Positions 18,000-30,447 of a DNA stretch of 63,634 nucleotides are shown here, in pieces. Within the stretch, counting starts at the first letter, position 1. Each line of letters opens with the position of its first letter. This DNA comes from Planctomycetota bacterium (GTDB lineage Bacteria > Planctomycetota > Phycisphaerae > WQYP01). The position numbers and the translations under genes were made by a program. Where the stretch lies: the NCBI GenBank assembly GCA_021827645.1, contig JAKAVA010000028.1, forward strand, positions 1-63,634, written 5' to 3'. The notes beneath the pieces were generated by a model. That model ran no database searches, was not told where the DNA came from, and worked only from the letters and a program-made list of their open reading frames with translations.

Positions 18000-20537
18000 T
18001 TATCGGCGGCCCTTCCGCACCGGCGGTACATACGTCAGCGGGTCCTCGGGCCAGGGATGCCGCGGATAGCGAGCCCGCAGGTCCTTTCTGATCTGATGAT
18101 AGGACCCCCGCCAGAACCCGGCCAGATCAGCCGTCGTCTGTACCGGCCGATAGTTGGGCCCCAAGATGCGGCATATCACCGCCACGCGACCGCCCAGCAA
18201 TTTCGGCGATGAGGCAGTACCCAATAAATCTACCACGCGGGCTTCCATCACCGGCCCCTCGGACGTATAGTCAATCTCGACCCTTTTTCCCGATGGCAGA
18301 ACCAAATATTCGGGGAGCAGCGAATCAAGCTGATGTCGAATGTCATGCGGCAGTGCAGCAAGATACAACTCTATCATCCGACGCTCATCCGGCGCCTCGC
18401 GAAGATTGCTGGTGGTCATAAAATCGGCGGTGGTTTTCGCCAAATATTCGGCGGTCAGTTCCGGTATCTCGGCCCGGGCGGTATGACGCCGAAATAATTC
18501 CACGCGGTTTGCCAGTGATATGAGTGCCGGGTTCGTAATCAGTAGGTGCCGCAGGTGCGGGAGAATTCCCTGCTCGATGACACGCCGAACAGAGTCCGTA
18601 TCCGGTGACGGATCGGGTTGGGATTTTATGCACAGATCGGCAAAGTGGGTCTCGATGAAGGCCGAAACTTTCCAATGCTCGTCATCCCAGATCACCATCT
18701 TTTTCCGGCGGAGTTGGGGTGCATCAGAAGCAAGAATATCCTCGGCTGACAGGCGTGCTGCCAGACGGATGATGGCGTGCCTTTGCCGGTCGTCATTTTT
18801 ATCAATATCCAAGGCGATGAGGGCTTCGGCCATATCTGCACCCCGATGATCGCCGAGTTCGACGCCGGTGCCCCCCACCATCACTCCCCTGCGAGGATCG
18901 CGCCGATCCATCACGCAGAGCCGATCGGGAAACCCCACACACACCAATTTCGCAATGAAACTTGGCGATGGAATGGGAGGGAGCTGCTCCGATACGCGAC
19001 ATTGTCGACACAGCCGACGAAACAGTTGCAGGACGGAACCCGATTGTGAACCACCGACGGATTTGCGATCATTGAGGGCCGAAAAGTCCTCTGCCGCCTG
19101 CCTCAGATAGAAGGCAATATCCCAGGATCCTCCGTCACGACGATTGGCCATCGTCGATCCGGCATCGGAAAGGAGCGCAGCGATTAACGCAGCCCAGGCG
19201 GCATGTCCATTCTCAATCCCGGCGACCAAGATGCGTGAGAGCCGTGGATGTAGCGGAAAATTCACGAGCCGCCGCCCCAATTCGGTCAGCTTGAAGTTGT
19301 CTCCCCCGCCGGAAGCCGCTCCGAGATCGCAGAGCAGGTCCTGGGCCGACCGCACGCCAGCCGCCGGGGGCACGGTGAGCCATTTCAGCGATTCAAAACC
19401 CGTCGGATTCCAAGCGTAGACATTCAGACACAGATTGGAGAGGTCAACGCGCTCTATTTCTGGCGGATCGGCGGGCGGTTGATGCTTCCACTGGGCCGGG
19501 TCCCAAAGACGGATGCACGTTCCCGGCGCGGTGCGACCGGCTCGGCCTGCCCGCTGTTGTGCGGATGCCTGCGAAATCCGCCGGGTTGAGAGACGATTAA
19601 TACCCCGATGCGGGTCATAATCGGCGTATCGCGCCAGCCCCGAATCGATGACCAGTGTCACGCCATCCACCGTGAGCGACGTCTCGGCAACGTTGGTGGC
19701 GAGTATGACTTTCCGCTCCTTTGATGGCGAAATGGCGACGGCCTGTTCGGCGAGCGGCTGGCTCCCATGAAGAGGACAGATTCTCAAACCGTGGTGCCGA
19801 GCGACGGATGTGAGTTGTTGCGCGACGCGCTGAATCTCATAAACCCCCGGCAGGAAAATCAGTACATGCCCGGCATCAGTGAGTTGCAATCCATCTTCAA
19901 CGGCGTCGCGGCATGCCATTTCCAGCGACCGGCCCGCTGGCGGAGCGTAGCGAATCTGCACGGGAAACATACGGCCGGGAATCTCCATACACGGCGCAGC
20001 GAGAAAATCGGCGACAGGTCCGGCATCGATGGTGGCGGATGAAATGATCAACTTCAGATCAGGCCGCAGATGGGCACGGACATCCGACAGCATGGCCAGC
20101 GCTTCATCGAGATGCAGCGTGCGCATGTGAAATTCATCGAGAATCACTGCACCGATTCCGTCGAGAGCCGGATCGGATTGCAGCCGCCGATTTAATATTC
20201 CCTCGGTCATAATGATGATTTGCGTATCGGGTCCGGTGCAATTTTCCATGCGTACCTGATAACCGACTCTGCCGCCAAGTTGCCAGTTATTTTCCGCCGC
20301 AATCCGGCTGGCCAGCGCTCGGGTGGCGATACGCCGCGGCTGGAGCACAATCACGCCGGGGTTTTCGCGCGTGAGGATTCCGCTTCGGTAGACTGCGGGT
20401 GGAATGCGTGTTGTCTTGCCGGCGCCGGGCGCAGCGACGACCACCAGAGCTCCCGCAGAGCGCAAAGAATCCATCATTTGAGGCAGGTGCTCATCAATCG
20501 GGAGAGATTGGGGAGCCGTGGCGGGTGATGCAGTCAT
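18000..20537 (-). CDS. hrpB: ATP-dependent RNA helicase HrpB
   Basis: 845 residues from the ATG at 20535-20537; nine more codons from a TTG are possible. A DEAH-type helicase: Walker A GAGKTT (about residue 36), motif II DEFH (about 134; family usually DEFHER, here DEFHMR), SAT at about 165, NVAETSLT at about 285 and QRAGRAGR at about 330. The C-terminal HrpB domain follows, with a PVMEARVVDLLG segment and the family ending VAVICRILGPNYRPVQ...WRGSYHQIRKDLRARYPRHPWPEDP. HrpB acts on RNA; its exact substrate is not well defined. The MDR gene lies 37 bases downstream on the same strand. Confidence 0.93.
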   Translation of the reverse strand: MTASPATAPQSLPIDEHLPQMMDSLRSAGALVVVAAPGAGKTTRIPPAVYRSGILTRENPGVIVLQPRRIATRALASRIAAENNWQLGGRVGYQVRMENCTGPDTQIIIMTEGILNRRLQSDPALDGIGAVILDEFHMRTLHLDEALAMLSDVRAHLRPDLKLIISSATIDAGPVADFLAAPCMEIPGRMFPVQIRYAPPAGRSLEMACRDAVEDGLQLTDAGHVLIFLPGVYEIQRVAQQLTSVARHHGLRICPLHGSQPLAEQAVAISPSKERKVILATNVAETSLTVDGVTLVIDSGLARYADYDPHRGINRLSTRRISQASAQQRAGRAGRTAPGTCIRLWDPAQWKHQPPADPPEIERVDLSNLCLNVYAWNPTGFESLKWLTVPPAAGVRSAQDLLCDLGAASGGGDNFKLTELGRRLVNFPLHPRLSRILVAGIENGHAAWAALIAALLSDAGSTMANRRDGGSWDIAFYLRQAAEDFSALNDRKSVGGSQSGSVLQLFRRLCRQCRVSEQLPPIPSPSFIAKLVCVGFPDRLCVMDRRDPRRGVMVGGTGVELGDHRGADMAEALIALDIDKNDDRQRHAIIRLAARLSAEDILASDAPQLRRKKMVIWDDEHWKVSAFIETHFADLCIKSQPDPSPDTDSVRRVIEQGILPHLRHLLITNPALISLANRVELFRRHTARAEIPELTAEYLAKTTADFMTTSNLREAPDERRMIELYLAALPHDIRHQLDSLLPEYLVLPSGKRVEIDYTSEGPVMEARVVDLLGTASSPKLLGGRVAVICRILGPNYRPVQTTADLAGFWRGSYHQIRKDLRARYPRHPWPEDPLTYVPPVRKGRR

Positions 20538-20672
20538 CGGTCTGATTGTAACGCCGGCGGCCAATCACATACAGCCGAAAATGAACGCCGTTTCTGTGAC
20601 TCCGGGCCGGAATCGCAGGTGCACTGGTGGTGTCCACATGATGCGCGCCGTCGTTCCTGCAGCGACCCGGAC

Positions 20673-21905
20673 TTAATACAATTTTCCCGGAATCGGCAGT
20701 GGACCGACCAACCCTTTGGCGTAACGCACATAGTCGGCGGAGATATCGCAGCCATTTTTCACCCACGTCGGGTCCAGATGCTTGGTCTGCCGGGCAACAT
20801 TCGTCAGGGCCGTCGGGAAATAATCCACCTGATAGGGAGAATCCGAAAGGCGTTTGATGGCGACCGATCCGCTGATCAATCCTTCAGGCGCCGCCACCGA
20901 GTACTTCACCGCCATGCGCCCGCATTGTCGCGCCTCGTGGGCATCGGATTGGCTTACAATGCCGGGGAAGCTGCGCTGAAGATAACCGAAGGTATCCGCC
21001 CGCACCCGCAATTTTGCACCGGATCGCTGCTGAATTGTCGCCCCGAGCTTGTTTTTGACGAGATCGGAAAGATAGTCCCCCAGTGCCCCGCTGCCCGATA
21101 GTTGCTTGTTGCCGTGGGCATCCACCTCACCGCCCTGCATCGCCTTTTCAGTCACCAGCGAGTTTTTGTCTCCCACCTTGTACCGAATCCCCTCGCTTAC
21201 CGCGACGACACAGCGGCCCAATTTGGTGTAAACGCGGTCGACATCTCCGAGGAATTTTTCCTCATTAAAATCCACCTCCGGCACGTAAATCAGGTGCGGG
21301 CCATCCTGCGCGTCATGGCGTGCCAACACTGAAGATGCGGTGAGCCACCCCGCATCGCGTCCCATGATGACATCAATCTTTACACCTTTGAGCGATCGAT
21401 TATCCAGATCATCTCCCATGAGCGCCAGCGCCACGAAACGACCGGCCGACCCGTAACCGGGGCAGTGGTCGGTGGTGCGCAGGTCGTTATCGATGGTTTT
21501 CGGCACATGGTAGACGCGAAGCGGATAGCCGGAGGAAACGGCCATCTCGCTGACAATCCGGGCGGTATCGGCGGAATCATTGCCTCCGATGTAATAAAAG
21601 TAGCCGACGGAGTGCTTCCGGAAGCTTTCGAAAATTTTCTGGCAATACGCCTCATCGGGCTTATCGCGTGTGGAGCCCAGTGCACTGGATGGGGTTTGAG
21701 CCACCTGTTCAAGCAGGCCCGATTCCAGATTATTGAGGTCGATGAAATCGCCGTTGATAATACCGCGGACTCCGTGCTTGGCGCCAAGAATCTTCCCTAC
21801 CGATTTCTGCTGGTAAAGTTCCTCGATAACGCCCACGAGGGACTGATTGATCACCGCTGTCGGCCCACCCGACTGCCCCACCACCGCATTGATACCTGAC
21901 GCCAT
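20673..21905 (-). CDS. pfp: Pyrophosphate-fructose-6-phosphate 1-phosphotransferase
   Basis: 410 residues. It phosphorylates fructose-6-phosphate with pyrophosphate, reversibly, in glycolysis/gluconeogenesis. Landmarks: VGQSGGPTAVINQS (phosphate-binding start), GGNDSADT at about 105, where Asp replaces the Gly that ATP enzymes carry; PKTIDNDL at about 133, with the Lys characteristic of PPi users; and MGRDAGWLTA at about 180. These two substitutions support PPi rather than ATP as donor. The ATG has GGAG at nine bases. It is divergent from the PfkB-type kinase gene, and no ATP-dependent PfkA is in the window. Confidence 0.88.
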   Translation of the reverse strand: MASGINAVVGQSGGPTAVINQSLVGVIEELYQQKSVGKILGAKHGVRGIINGDFIDLNNLESGLLEQVAQTPSSALGSTRDKPDEAYCQKIFESFRKHSVGYFYYIGGNDSADTARIVSEMAVSSGYPLRVYHVPKTIDNDLRTTDHCPGYGSAGRFVALALMGDDLDNRSLKGVKIDVIMGRDAGWLTASSVLARHDAQDGPHLIYVPEVDFNEEKFLGDVDRVYTKLGRCVVAVSEGIRYKVGDKNSLVTEKAMQGGEVDAHGNKQLSGSGALGDYLSDLVKNKLGATIQQRSGAKLRVRADTFGYLQRSFPGIVSQSDAHEARQCGRMAVKYSVAAPEGLISGSVAIKRLSDSPYQVDYFPTALTNVARQTKHLDPTWVKNGCDISADYVRYAKGLVGPLPIPGKLY

Positions 21906-22589
21906 AACACGCTACTCCAAAGAAACCATTTACGGTGCGAAAGTATAGGGAAATAAAGCGTGTCCGACAAACACAGTAATAGGTTTGATGAAATTATGAT
22001 GAGCGTTTTTTGCGGTTTTGCTGGCTGGCTGATGGGGACAAAAGGAGAAGTTGAGCCAACATAGGCCCGTACTAAGCGCCATGTAATCTGTTTTTTTGAC
22101 GCGGACGTTGAAAGGCGGCAAGATTTCGTCATCAAGTTTGCTTGCTTCATGGCTTCGACCCCCAAAGGCAGTGGTGCATGGCTTGTCCTGTTTAATTGGC
22201 TTCTTGCTATAGCGTTTGGCCAGCCGTGCATCTGCTGCTTTCATCAGTGGATACGGCACGGCCTCTCTGCAGAGCAGGGCGACGAGCCTCTGGGATTGAA
22301 CCGATTTTCCCCGTGCGATTGCAAGTGGCGACTGGTCGCCGACAGGGCGATCGAATTTTTGACGACACGCCCGTGATGGCGTTCGCGATCCACCGGCACA
22401 TTGAATGTGCCAGCTAACTGCAAACAGCAACCGGACGCGGTAATTGCAAATGTTTGCCGGCGGCGGCATGTCTGGCATTCCATGGAATTCTGTGTTACAA
22501 ACCGACTGACGGAAGATCGCGGGACACCTTTACCGCGCCATACGTTCACAGCGGTTATCTCGCCGACGGTCGGCGTATCGGAGTATGCT
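21906..22589. other. Long intergenic region between divergent pfp and pfkB-type genes
   Basis: 684 bases. Overlapping open frames exist on both strands (for example 21930-22478 minus) but none shows a convincing start, family motif or codon pattern; I treat them as chance. No RNA gene, repeat or clear promoter was recognised. Confidence 0.35.
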
Positions 22590-23552
22590 TTGCCCATTAT
22601 CACCGTATCCCTGAGCCCGGCGATTGATGTCACCCTCCAGGCGGATCACCTGCGCATCGGCGAACATCAGAAAGTCAAACTCATTTCGCAGTCCGCCGCC
22701 GGCAAGGCGATCAATGTCAATCGGGCGCTGACGGCGATGGGAATCCCCACCAAGGCCACCGGCTTTGTCGGCATCAGCGATGCGGACTTTTTTCGTCAGC
22801 AGATTATGAGCCAGAAACTTGGCGGCCGTGGGATCGCCACCTATCGACTCATCAGCCTGGATCAGCCGACCCGACAGAACATCACGATTCTCTCCGCCGA
22901 GGGGGAAACTCATCTTCGCATGGAAGGCTTTGCACTGGGCGAACTGGAAATGCGACGACTCTCCGGAGAAGTACGGGCGGTAGCGTCACCGGGCGATGTG
23001 GTGGTGGTGGCGGGGAGCGTGCCGGAAAGTATTTTGGGAGAAGATGCGGCGCTCTGGATGGACTTCCTGCGGCAGATATTACAGATGGGCGCCCGGATTG
23101 CCATCGACACATCGGGCGCAGCACTGCGTGCATGCTGCCGAGAAAAACTGCTGGTCGCCAAACCGAATCTGACGGAATTGGGCGAAATTTCCGACGAAAC
23201 CATGGCTTTTGATCCCCCGACGATTGCCGCCAAAGCACGACAGATACTGCCGAATACGCGGCACCGGGTGATAAGCTGCGGCCGGAACGGCGCGCTTTGG
23301 GTGGATAATAAGCGGGCCCTCTGGGCCCATTACGACGCGCCGCTGCGGGTGTTGCGAACGGTGGGGTGCGGCGACTATCTACTGGCGGGATTTCTCGCGG
23401 GCCTTTATGCCGAGCTTACACCAGAAGATTCCATTCGCCGTGGCATCACCACCGCCACGGCTCGCGCCATGAGCCTTTCCGATGCGGCCGAGAGCCTCTC
23501 GCCGATGGATATCCGATCGATCGAGGCACAGGTGCAGGTGGAAAGCGTCTGA
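22590..23552 (+). CDS. PfkB-family sugar-phosphate kinase, 1-phosphofructokinase like
   Basis: About 320 residues if it begins at the TTG at 22590 (GGAG seven bases upstream); the open frame runs 63 codons further upstream but that part is not protein-like. The start PIITVSLSPAIDVTLQADHL matches the FruK/LacC/PfkB subfamily, as do the KINVNRAL-type block (here KAINVNRALTAMG), GFVG and VAGSVP. The C-terminal ATP and catalytic signature is TVGCGDYLLAGFLAG: the usual GAGD is GCGD, keeping the catalytic Asp. The likely substrate is fructose-1-phosphate or another ketose phosphate, not settled by sequence. It is divergent from pfp and convergent with acnA. Confidence 0.8.
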   Translation: MPIITVSLSPAIDVTLQADHLRIGEHQKVKLISQSAAGKAINVNRALTAMGIPTKATGFVGISDADFFRQQIMSQKLGGRGIATYRLISLDQPTRQNITILSAEGETHLRMEGFALGELEMRRLSGEVRAVASPGDVVVVAGSVPESILGEDAALWMDFLRQILQMGARIAIDTSGAALRACCREKLLVAKPNLTELGEISDETMAFDPPTIAAKARQILPNTRHRVISCGRNGALWVDNKRALWAHYDAPLRVLRTVGCGDYLLAGFLAGLYAELTPEDSIRRGITTATARAMSLSDAAESLSPMDIRSIEAQVQVESV

Positions 23553-23583
23553 CCGGCGCCGTCCCGCGTGCCCCGCTGCCGCG

Positions 23584-26340
<2,757 letters not shown>

Positions 26341-26584
26341 TATGGTCAGCCTTTCATCAATCGCAGGCGATCATCGCCCGCCATGGTTCCTATCTTATTC
26401 AATTGGCGGATTGTTTCCACATGGCCGGGCCGACGGAAGGCCGCACCGGCCTGAATGCGAGGTCGACCGAGGGCGGCAGATGGCGGGGCCAACGTTACCC
26501 TCTTCATCTTGTCTTAACACCCAGAGGGTACTATCCTGTTGATGTTGGCGCGGGTAAGGTTGGACTTTTTAAGGAGTTCGGATC

Positions 26585-27151
26585 GTGAAACAGAGAACCG
26601 TGTCTCTTTTTGGAATGTTGATGGCCTTGGTTCTTCTAACCTTGGCGGGGTGCTCTGAGCCGGTGATGCCCACCACACCTGCATCGCGTGATTACATGTC
26701 CGCACGGGTGAAGGGGACCATATCCGAATTTATCTCTGCCAAACCGCTGATTAAAAAGCTTATGGCGTCGGCTTATGGATACGCGGTACTCCCATCCGTC
26801 GGAACCGGCGCTTTTGTCATTGGTGGAGCGGAAGGACGCGGCGAGGTGTTTGAGCAGGGGCGTTTCATCGGCTATTGCAAGCTGACCAGCGCGTCGATCG
26901 GCGCCCAGGTCGGCGGCCAAAGCTTCAGCGAACTGATTTTGTTCCAAAATGCAGCCACCATGGCCGCATTCAAAGAAGGTGAAACGACATTTAACGCCCG
27001 TGCGTCGGCAGTCGTCGCGGCCAGCGGCGGCGGGACGGCGGTCAATTATGTCCGCGGTGTGCTGGTTTATGTACTGCCGTTGCAGGGATTCATGGCACAG
27101 GCCGCAATCGGCGGACAGCACTTTACTTTTGCGCCTTTGCTGAGTGACTGA
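26585..27151 (+). CDS. SYLF (Ysc84-like) lipid-binding lipoprotein
   Basis: 188 residues, GTG start with AAGGAG eight bases upstream. The signal ends in a lipobox (LTLAGC, Cys at about 23), so the protein should be lipid-anchored. The rest is a SYLF domain: SAYGYAVLPSVGTGAFVIGGAEGRGEVFEQG (family: A.G...fP....g.f.vgg..G.G.v), IGAQVGGQSFSELILF, and FNARASAVVAASGGG. SYLF domains bind phosphoinositide or membrane lipids in eukaryotes; the bacterial role is unclear, probably in the envelope. It is followed 33 bases later by a peptidoglycan amidase, which suggests shared envelope work. Confidence 0.85.
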   Translation: MKQRTVSLFGMLMALVLLTLAGCSEPVMPTTPASRDYMSARVKGTISEFISAKPLIKKLMASAYGYAVLPSVGTGAFVIGGAEGRGEVFEQGRFIGYCKLTSASIGAQVGGQSFSELILFQNAATMAAFKEGETTFNARASAVVAASGGGTAVNYVRGVLVYVLPLQGFMAQAAIGGQHFTFAPLLSD

Positions 27152-27184
27152 ACCATTATCGATCTGACTGAGATTGAGACGTCG

Positions 27185-27712
27185 ATGGCGGCAGCCGGCG
27201 ATGGTGAGCCGGTAATACGCCGAGGCGCTTGGACGGCGTATCATCCTCGGGTTGCGGAGATGGCGTCGATGGGGGCGATATCGGCCATCACGATCCATCA
27301 CTCCGGGTTTCCGGAGGGATTTCGTGCGACGGGAACGGAAGACGCAGCCGAAAATTTGCGATTCATTCTTGCATTTCACACCGCCCCCCCTCCGGACGGG
27401 CGCGGCTGGGCCGATATTGGGTACCATTTTGCGATTGATCCGGCAGGCCGGATGTGGGAGTTGCGTAGTTTGCAATATCAGGGTGCGCATGTGAAAAATC
27501 ACAATGCGGGGAATATCGGTGTGGTGTGTCTGGGGAATTTTGATCTTCACCCGCTACCGCCGGAGCAGTGGGCGGCACTGGAGCGACTGATTAAGGGCGG
27601 TGAGCGGTACTTGGGCCGGGTGCGGATCATGGGACATCGGGATATTGCAGATGAGGCGACGAGTTGCCCGGGCGAGCATCTGTACCATGCTCTTGCGGCG
27701 ATCCAGCGATAA
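27185..27712 (+). CDS. PGRP-type N-acetylmuramoyl-L-alanine amidase (Amidase_2)
   Basis: 175 residues. The domain cleaves the amide bond between muramic acid and the peptide in peptidoglycan. Zinc ligands expected for the PGRP/T7-lysozyme fold are present: the first His in TIHHSG (about 37), GAHVKNHN (about 100) and CPG (about 161, Cys ligand). The catalytic Tyr region WADIGYHFAID is present, and NIGVVCLGNFD matches the family NIGI...GNF. No signal peptide is visible, which is unusual if it acts outside the cell; a start upstream is not available. ATG at 27185, weak binding site. Same strand and close to the SYLF lipoprotein. Confidence 0.88.
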   Translation: MAAAGDGEPVIRRGAWTAYHPRVAEMASMGAISAITIHHSGFPEGFRATGTEDAAENLRFILAFHTAPPPDGRGWADIGYHFAIDPAGRMWELRSLQYQGAHVKNHNAGNIGVVCLGNFDLHPLPPEQWAALERLIKGGERYLGRVRIMGHRDIADEATSCPGEHLYHALAAIQR

Positions 27713-27746
27713 AAAAGCCCCGCGAGGTGGCGTGACCCCGCGGGGC
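27711..27746 (-). terminator. Terminator of the autotransporter-repeat PEP-CTERM gene
   Basis: On the minus strand GCCCCGCG and CGCGGGGC form an 8-bp stem directly followed by TTTTTT. It lies 37 bases after the stop of the minus-strand gene and abuts the stop of the plus-strand amidase gene. Confidence 0.8.
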
Positions 27747-27782
27747 GGATATATGAAACAGTCCCCCTCCTTTGCAATCCTC

Positions 27783-29867
27783 TTACCGGCGCAAGCCTCG
27801 GCGCGGTATCAGCAGTAAGGCACTTCCGCAGAGTGCCATGAACGCAAGGGCACCGGGTTCGGGAGTGATCACAGATGCTGAGCCAAGCCCGATGACTTCG
27901 AACTGATTATTGGGCGCATCGCTCACAGTCCATGCAGTATCGGTGCTGGGATCGAGACCATAGGAGCCGTCAAAGAGCAGCCACTGACTGTCGGTGAGCT
28001 GAGAGAGGGCTGTGACGCCGGTGCCGAGAACAGACTGAACGAGGGAGAGAAATGATCCGCTGTAGTTGGCTTGTGCATCGGCTCCGGTCGATAACCGATC
28101 CAGACTCGTCGGCAATGCCAACACGCCGTTAGTCATGTCCGCGAGATAAATACCGGTGTCACCATTTGGGTTGGTAAAGGTTTCGCCATAGTAAGTGGGG
28201 ACGTCGAACGCCGGTGGATCGCCGACAGTTACTACTGGGGACAGAGACTGGGCCAACACCCACGCGGCGACAGGTCCCGCTGGCGCACCGCCAACAGCCT
28301 TGGCGTAGGCGGCCGGGGTATTTCCACCGGTATTGGCGAGTGGATTGCCGTTGGTAGCTGCGGGGAATGGCGTCCCGGTGTCTTGGAGGCCGCTTGCCAA
28401 TACCAACGCGTTCACCCCTATGAGCGGATTAACCTCGAATTGTGGCTTGACATTTCCGGCATAGGCCCATCCCGGCGCCGTTCGGGCTGCCACAATCGTC
28501 CATTGCCCGCCGACCAGCTTGGAAGTCACGCTTGCGGAGGTCGGGCCGACGTTGTAGTAGGGCTCCTCTGCTTTGATATTTACGCCAGTCGCGGCCCAGC
28601 CAAAGTTAAACATTTTTGGTGCATTGGCAGCGTCATCGGGGCCGCGGGCGACGAAAAATTGTGTCGGTCCAGAGCCCGAACCAGCGACGCCGTTTCCGCC
28701 GCTGGCACCGCTTCCACCCGGCCCGCTGTTGCCGCCTGTTCCACCAGTCGGGACAGTGAACGCGGGATTCGATGGCGTTGAGTGATCCAGTGGCGTATTG
28801 GCCGGTTGAACCAGCGACGTGGATTGACCCTGGGTCAAGCTCGGCGCTGTGGTGCTCGTGGTAACATCCAGGTTGATGGTATTCTGGCCGCTGTTGTTTG
28901 AGGTAAAGTGATTGGAAAAGCCGAACACGACATACGTGTTCGCCCCGAGATTGGTTGGGATGGTGGCAAGCGAAGCACTCCAGCCACTGAAATTATTGCT
29001 GTTATCCTGCAGGGTGCCGTAATTAATAAGTTGATAGGTGCCGGTATTAGCGCTGGCACCGGGCGTGATGGAAAGCGAAATTTGAGGGTTGAGGACCAAT
29101 TGCCCTGTTACGTCGGCCATATCGTTACCGTTGGTGCCGCCGGTCTGGTTGGGGGCATTAAGGGAATAACTCAGGTTGGCTCCGGTCGAAAGCACCAGAG
29201 CATTGCTGCCGGAATCGCTGAAGGTGAGCAGGTCCCCCGCGTTGCCGCTGCCAGGTGCCAGCGTTGCACCACTTTGGATGGATGTGCTGCCACCGACGAT
29301 ACCATCGCCGCCCAAGGTGCCGGAGGTGGCCCCACCATTAACCAAGACGGGGCCCGTGCCGGTGGATGATCCTCCCCCGGTGTTTGTCGGTGTGGCGGAG
29401 TCATCGGCCAATAGCGTACCGTCGTTGATCGTCGTTCCACCCGAATAGGTATTGGCGACGCTGTTCTCAATGGTCAGCGTGGAAGAACCCTCTTTCAGCA
29501 GGCTGCCGCTGCCGGCAATGTAACCGCCGCCGGAAAAAACATAGTTGTTGGTGGTGCTGTCAACGGTAATGCCAGCCGGATTGAGCGGAGGCGTTTGGGG
29601 CGCGATGGTGACGTTGGTATTCGACGACCCTGCGGTGTCGTCAAACTGCGCCGTGTCACCGTTGGCATAGAGATTGTTGGCGGTGTTCCAGTTTGCGCTG
29701 GTGGTATCCCAGAGATTATTCCCGCTGCCGTTGGTCCAGATGGCGGTGGTAGTGGCATAAGCGGTTGTGGCCATGGTTGCAGCCAACACAGCCAAGGCGA
29801 TAGGGACTGCCGATGCGGCTGTTGATCGCGGTCGGCGAGCCTGAAGATGAGAAAGACGCGCTTTCAT
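27783..29867 (-). CDS. PEP-CTERM surface protein with autotransporter-associated repeats
   Basis: 694 residues from the ATG at 29865-29867 with GGAGG seven bases upstream. A long signal peptide (about 1-38, ending TTAYATT) is followed by the repeat unit of planctomycete autotransporter-associated beta-strand proteins: WTNGSGNNLWDTTSANWNTAN, then the beta-helix blocks LLKEGSSTLTIENSVANTYSGGTTINDGTLL and GPVLVNGGATSGTLGGDGIVGG. A Gly/Ser/Pro linker lies near 380-410. The C-terminal VITPEPGALAFMALCGSALLL and Arg tail is a PEP-CTERM anchor, processed by an exosortase not found here. Likely exported and displayed or matrix-bound. The middle part (LDRLSTGADAQ..) is of unknown function. Confidence 0.88.
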   Translation of the reverse strand: MKARLSHLQARRPRSTAASAVPIALAVLAATMATTAYATTTAIWTNGSGNNLWDTTSANWNTANNLYANGDTAQFDDTAGSSNTNVTIAPQTPPLNPAGITVDSTTNNYVFSGGGYIAGSGSLLKEGSSTLTIENSVANTYSGGTTINDGTLLADDSATPTNTGGGSSTGTGPVLVNGGATSGTLGGDGIVGGSTSIQSGATLAPGSGNAGDLLTFSDSGSNALVLSTGANLSYSLNAPNQTGGTNGNDMADVTGQLVLNPQISLSITPGASANTGTYQLINYGTLQDNSNNFSGWSASLATIPTNLGANTYVVFGFSNHFTSNNSGQNTINLDVTTSTTAPSLTQGQSTSLVQPANTPLDHSTPSNPAFTVPTGGTGGNSGPGGSGASGGNGVAGSGSGPTQFFVARGPDDAANAPKMFNFGWAATGVNIKAEEPYYNVGPTSASVTSKLVGGQWTIVAARTAPGWAYAGNVKPQFEVNPLIGVNALVLASGLQDTGTPFPAATNGNPLANTGGNTPAAYAKAVGGAPAGPVAAWVLAQSLSPVVTVGDPPAFDVPTYYGETFTNPNGDTGIYLADMTNGVLALPTSLDRLSTGADAQANYSGSFLSLVQSVLGTGVTALSQLTDSQWLLFDGSYGLDPSTDTAWTVSDAPNNQFEVIGLGSASVITPEPGALAFMALCGSALLLIPRRGLRR

Positions 29868-30371
29868 AAAGAGGCCTCCAATAATTTCAGCATTCGCAGG
29901 CGCTGCGGCGGCTTTCAGGAATCTGAAAGCAATTGCACCGCCCCACATCCGGCGGAGCTGATCGATGCCAATTCAAAGGCGGAGATTGCCGAAACATGGC
30001 AACCCCGTACACCTCATCCCTGAGGTAAAATTAAATTTTCTGCTACCACTCGCTGAGCTTGGCGAAGCCTTTAAACAACGCTTCGGTCCAAACCCAGCGT
30101 GGGAAAGTAGGGTTGAACGCACCTGCCCCCGTTAGGTACGTTTAGAAGTCTAATTTGCGTCTGATAAAATGTCAATAATAATCCGCAAGATTCATCAAGC
30201 AGTCGTGTTAATTCGCATTCGCGTTTTTATCGATTGCCGAATGGTTGTTCGTGGCGCACGGCACGAATCCGGGATGCTCCAGTTGTTACACGAGAGAACC
30301 ATTGAGCCGAAAAGCGAAATAATCGCCGGCACCCGAACCGATACCCCTCCCGGTATACATGTATTGTTTTT
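29868..30371. other. Intergenic region with a hairpin-rich block
   Basis: About 500 bases between rpsG and the PEP-CTERM gene. Within 30011-30146 several hairpins lie close together: ACCTCA-TCCC-TGAGGT (30011-30026, perfect 6 bp), AAAATT/AATTTT, CGAAGC/GCTTCG, AACCC/GGGTT and ACCT/AGGT. This could be a leader or small RNA; I do not recognise a known family (it does not fit SRP RNA, tmRNA or RNase P). No coding frame is supported. Confidence 0.4.
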
Positions 30372-30410
30372 CCAACACAAACAACCGCAATGGGAAGCGA
30401 TCCCCATTGC
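30372..30410 (-). terminator. Terminator after rpsG
   Basis: GCAATGGG and CCCATTGC form a perfect 8-bp stem on the minus strand with an 8-base loop, followed by GGTTGTTTGTGTT. It lies 37 bases past the rpsG stop. The other strand also has a T-rich tail, so it may work in both directions. Confidence 0.65.
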
Positions 30411-30447
30411 AGTTATTATTTTTTGTCCCGGCGGATGATTCCGCACG

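Noticed and set aside
17048..18091. A 347-codon open frame antisense to the MDR oxidoreductase
   Set aside because: No motifs, opposite a well-matched gene; shadow.
21930..22478. 182-codon minus-strand open frame between pfp and the PfkB gene
   Set aside because: No start signal, no recognisable domain, Arg/Pro/Cys composition of a chance frame.
30011..30146. Possible SRP RNA, 6S RNA or TPP riboswitch
   Set aside because: None of the family core sequences (GGAA/GGAAGC SRP loop, tmRNA ends, TPP CUGAGA) is present; kept only as an unnamed hairpin-rich block.
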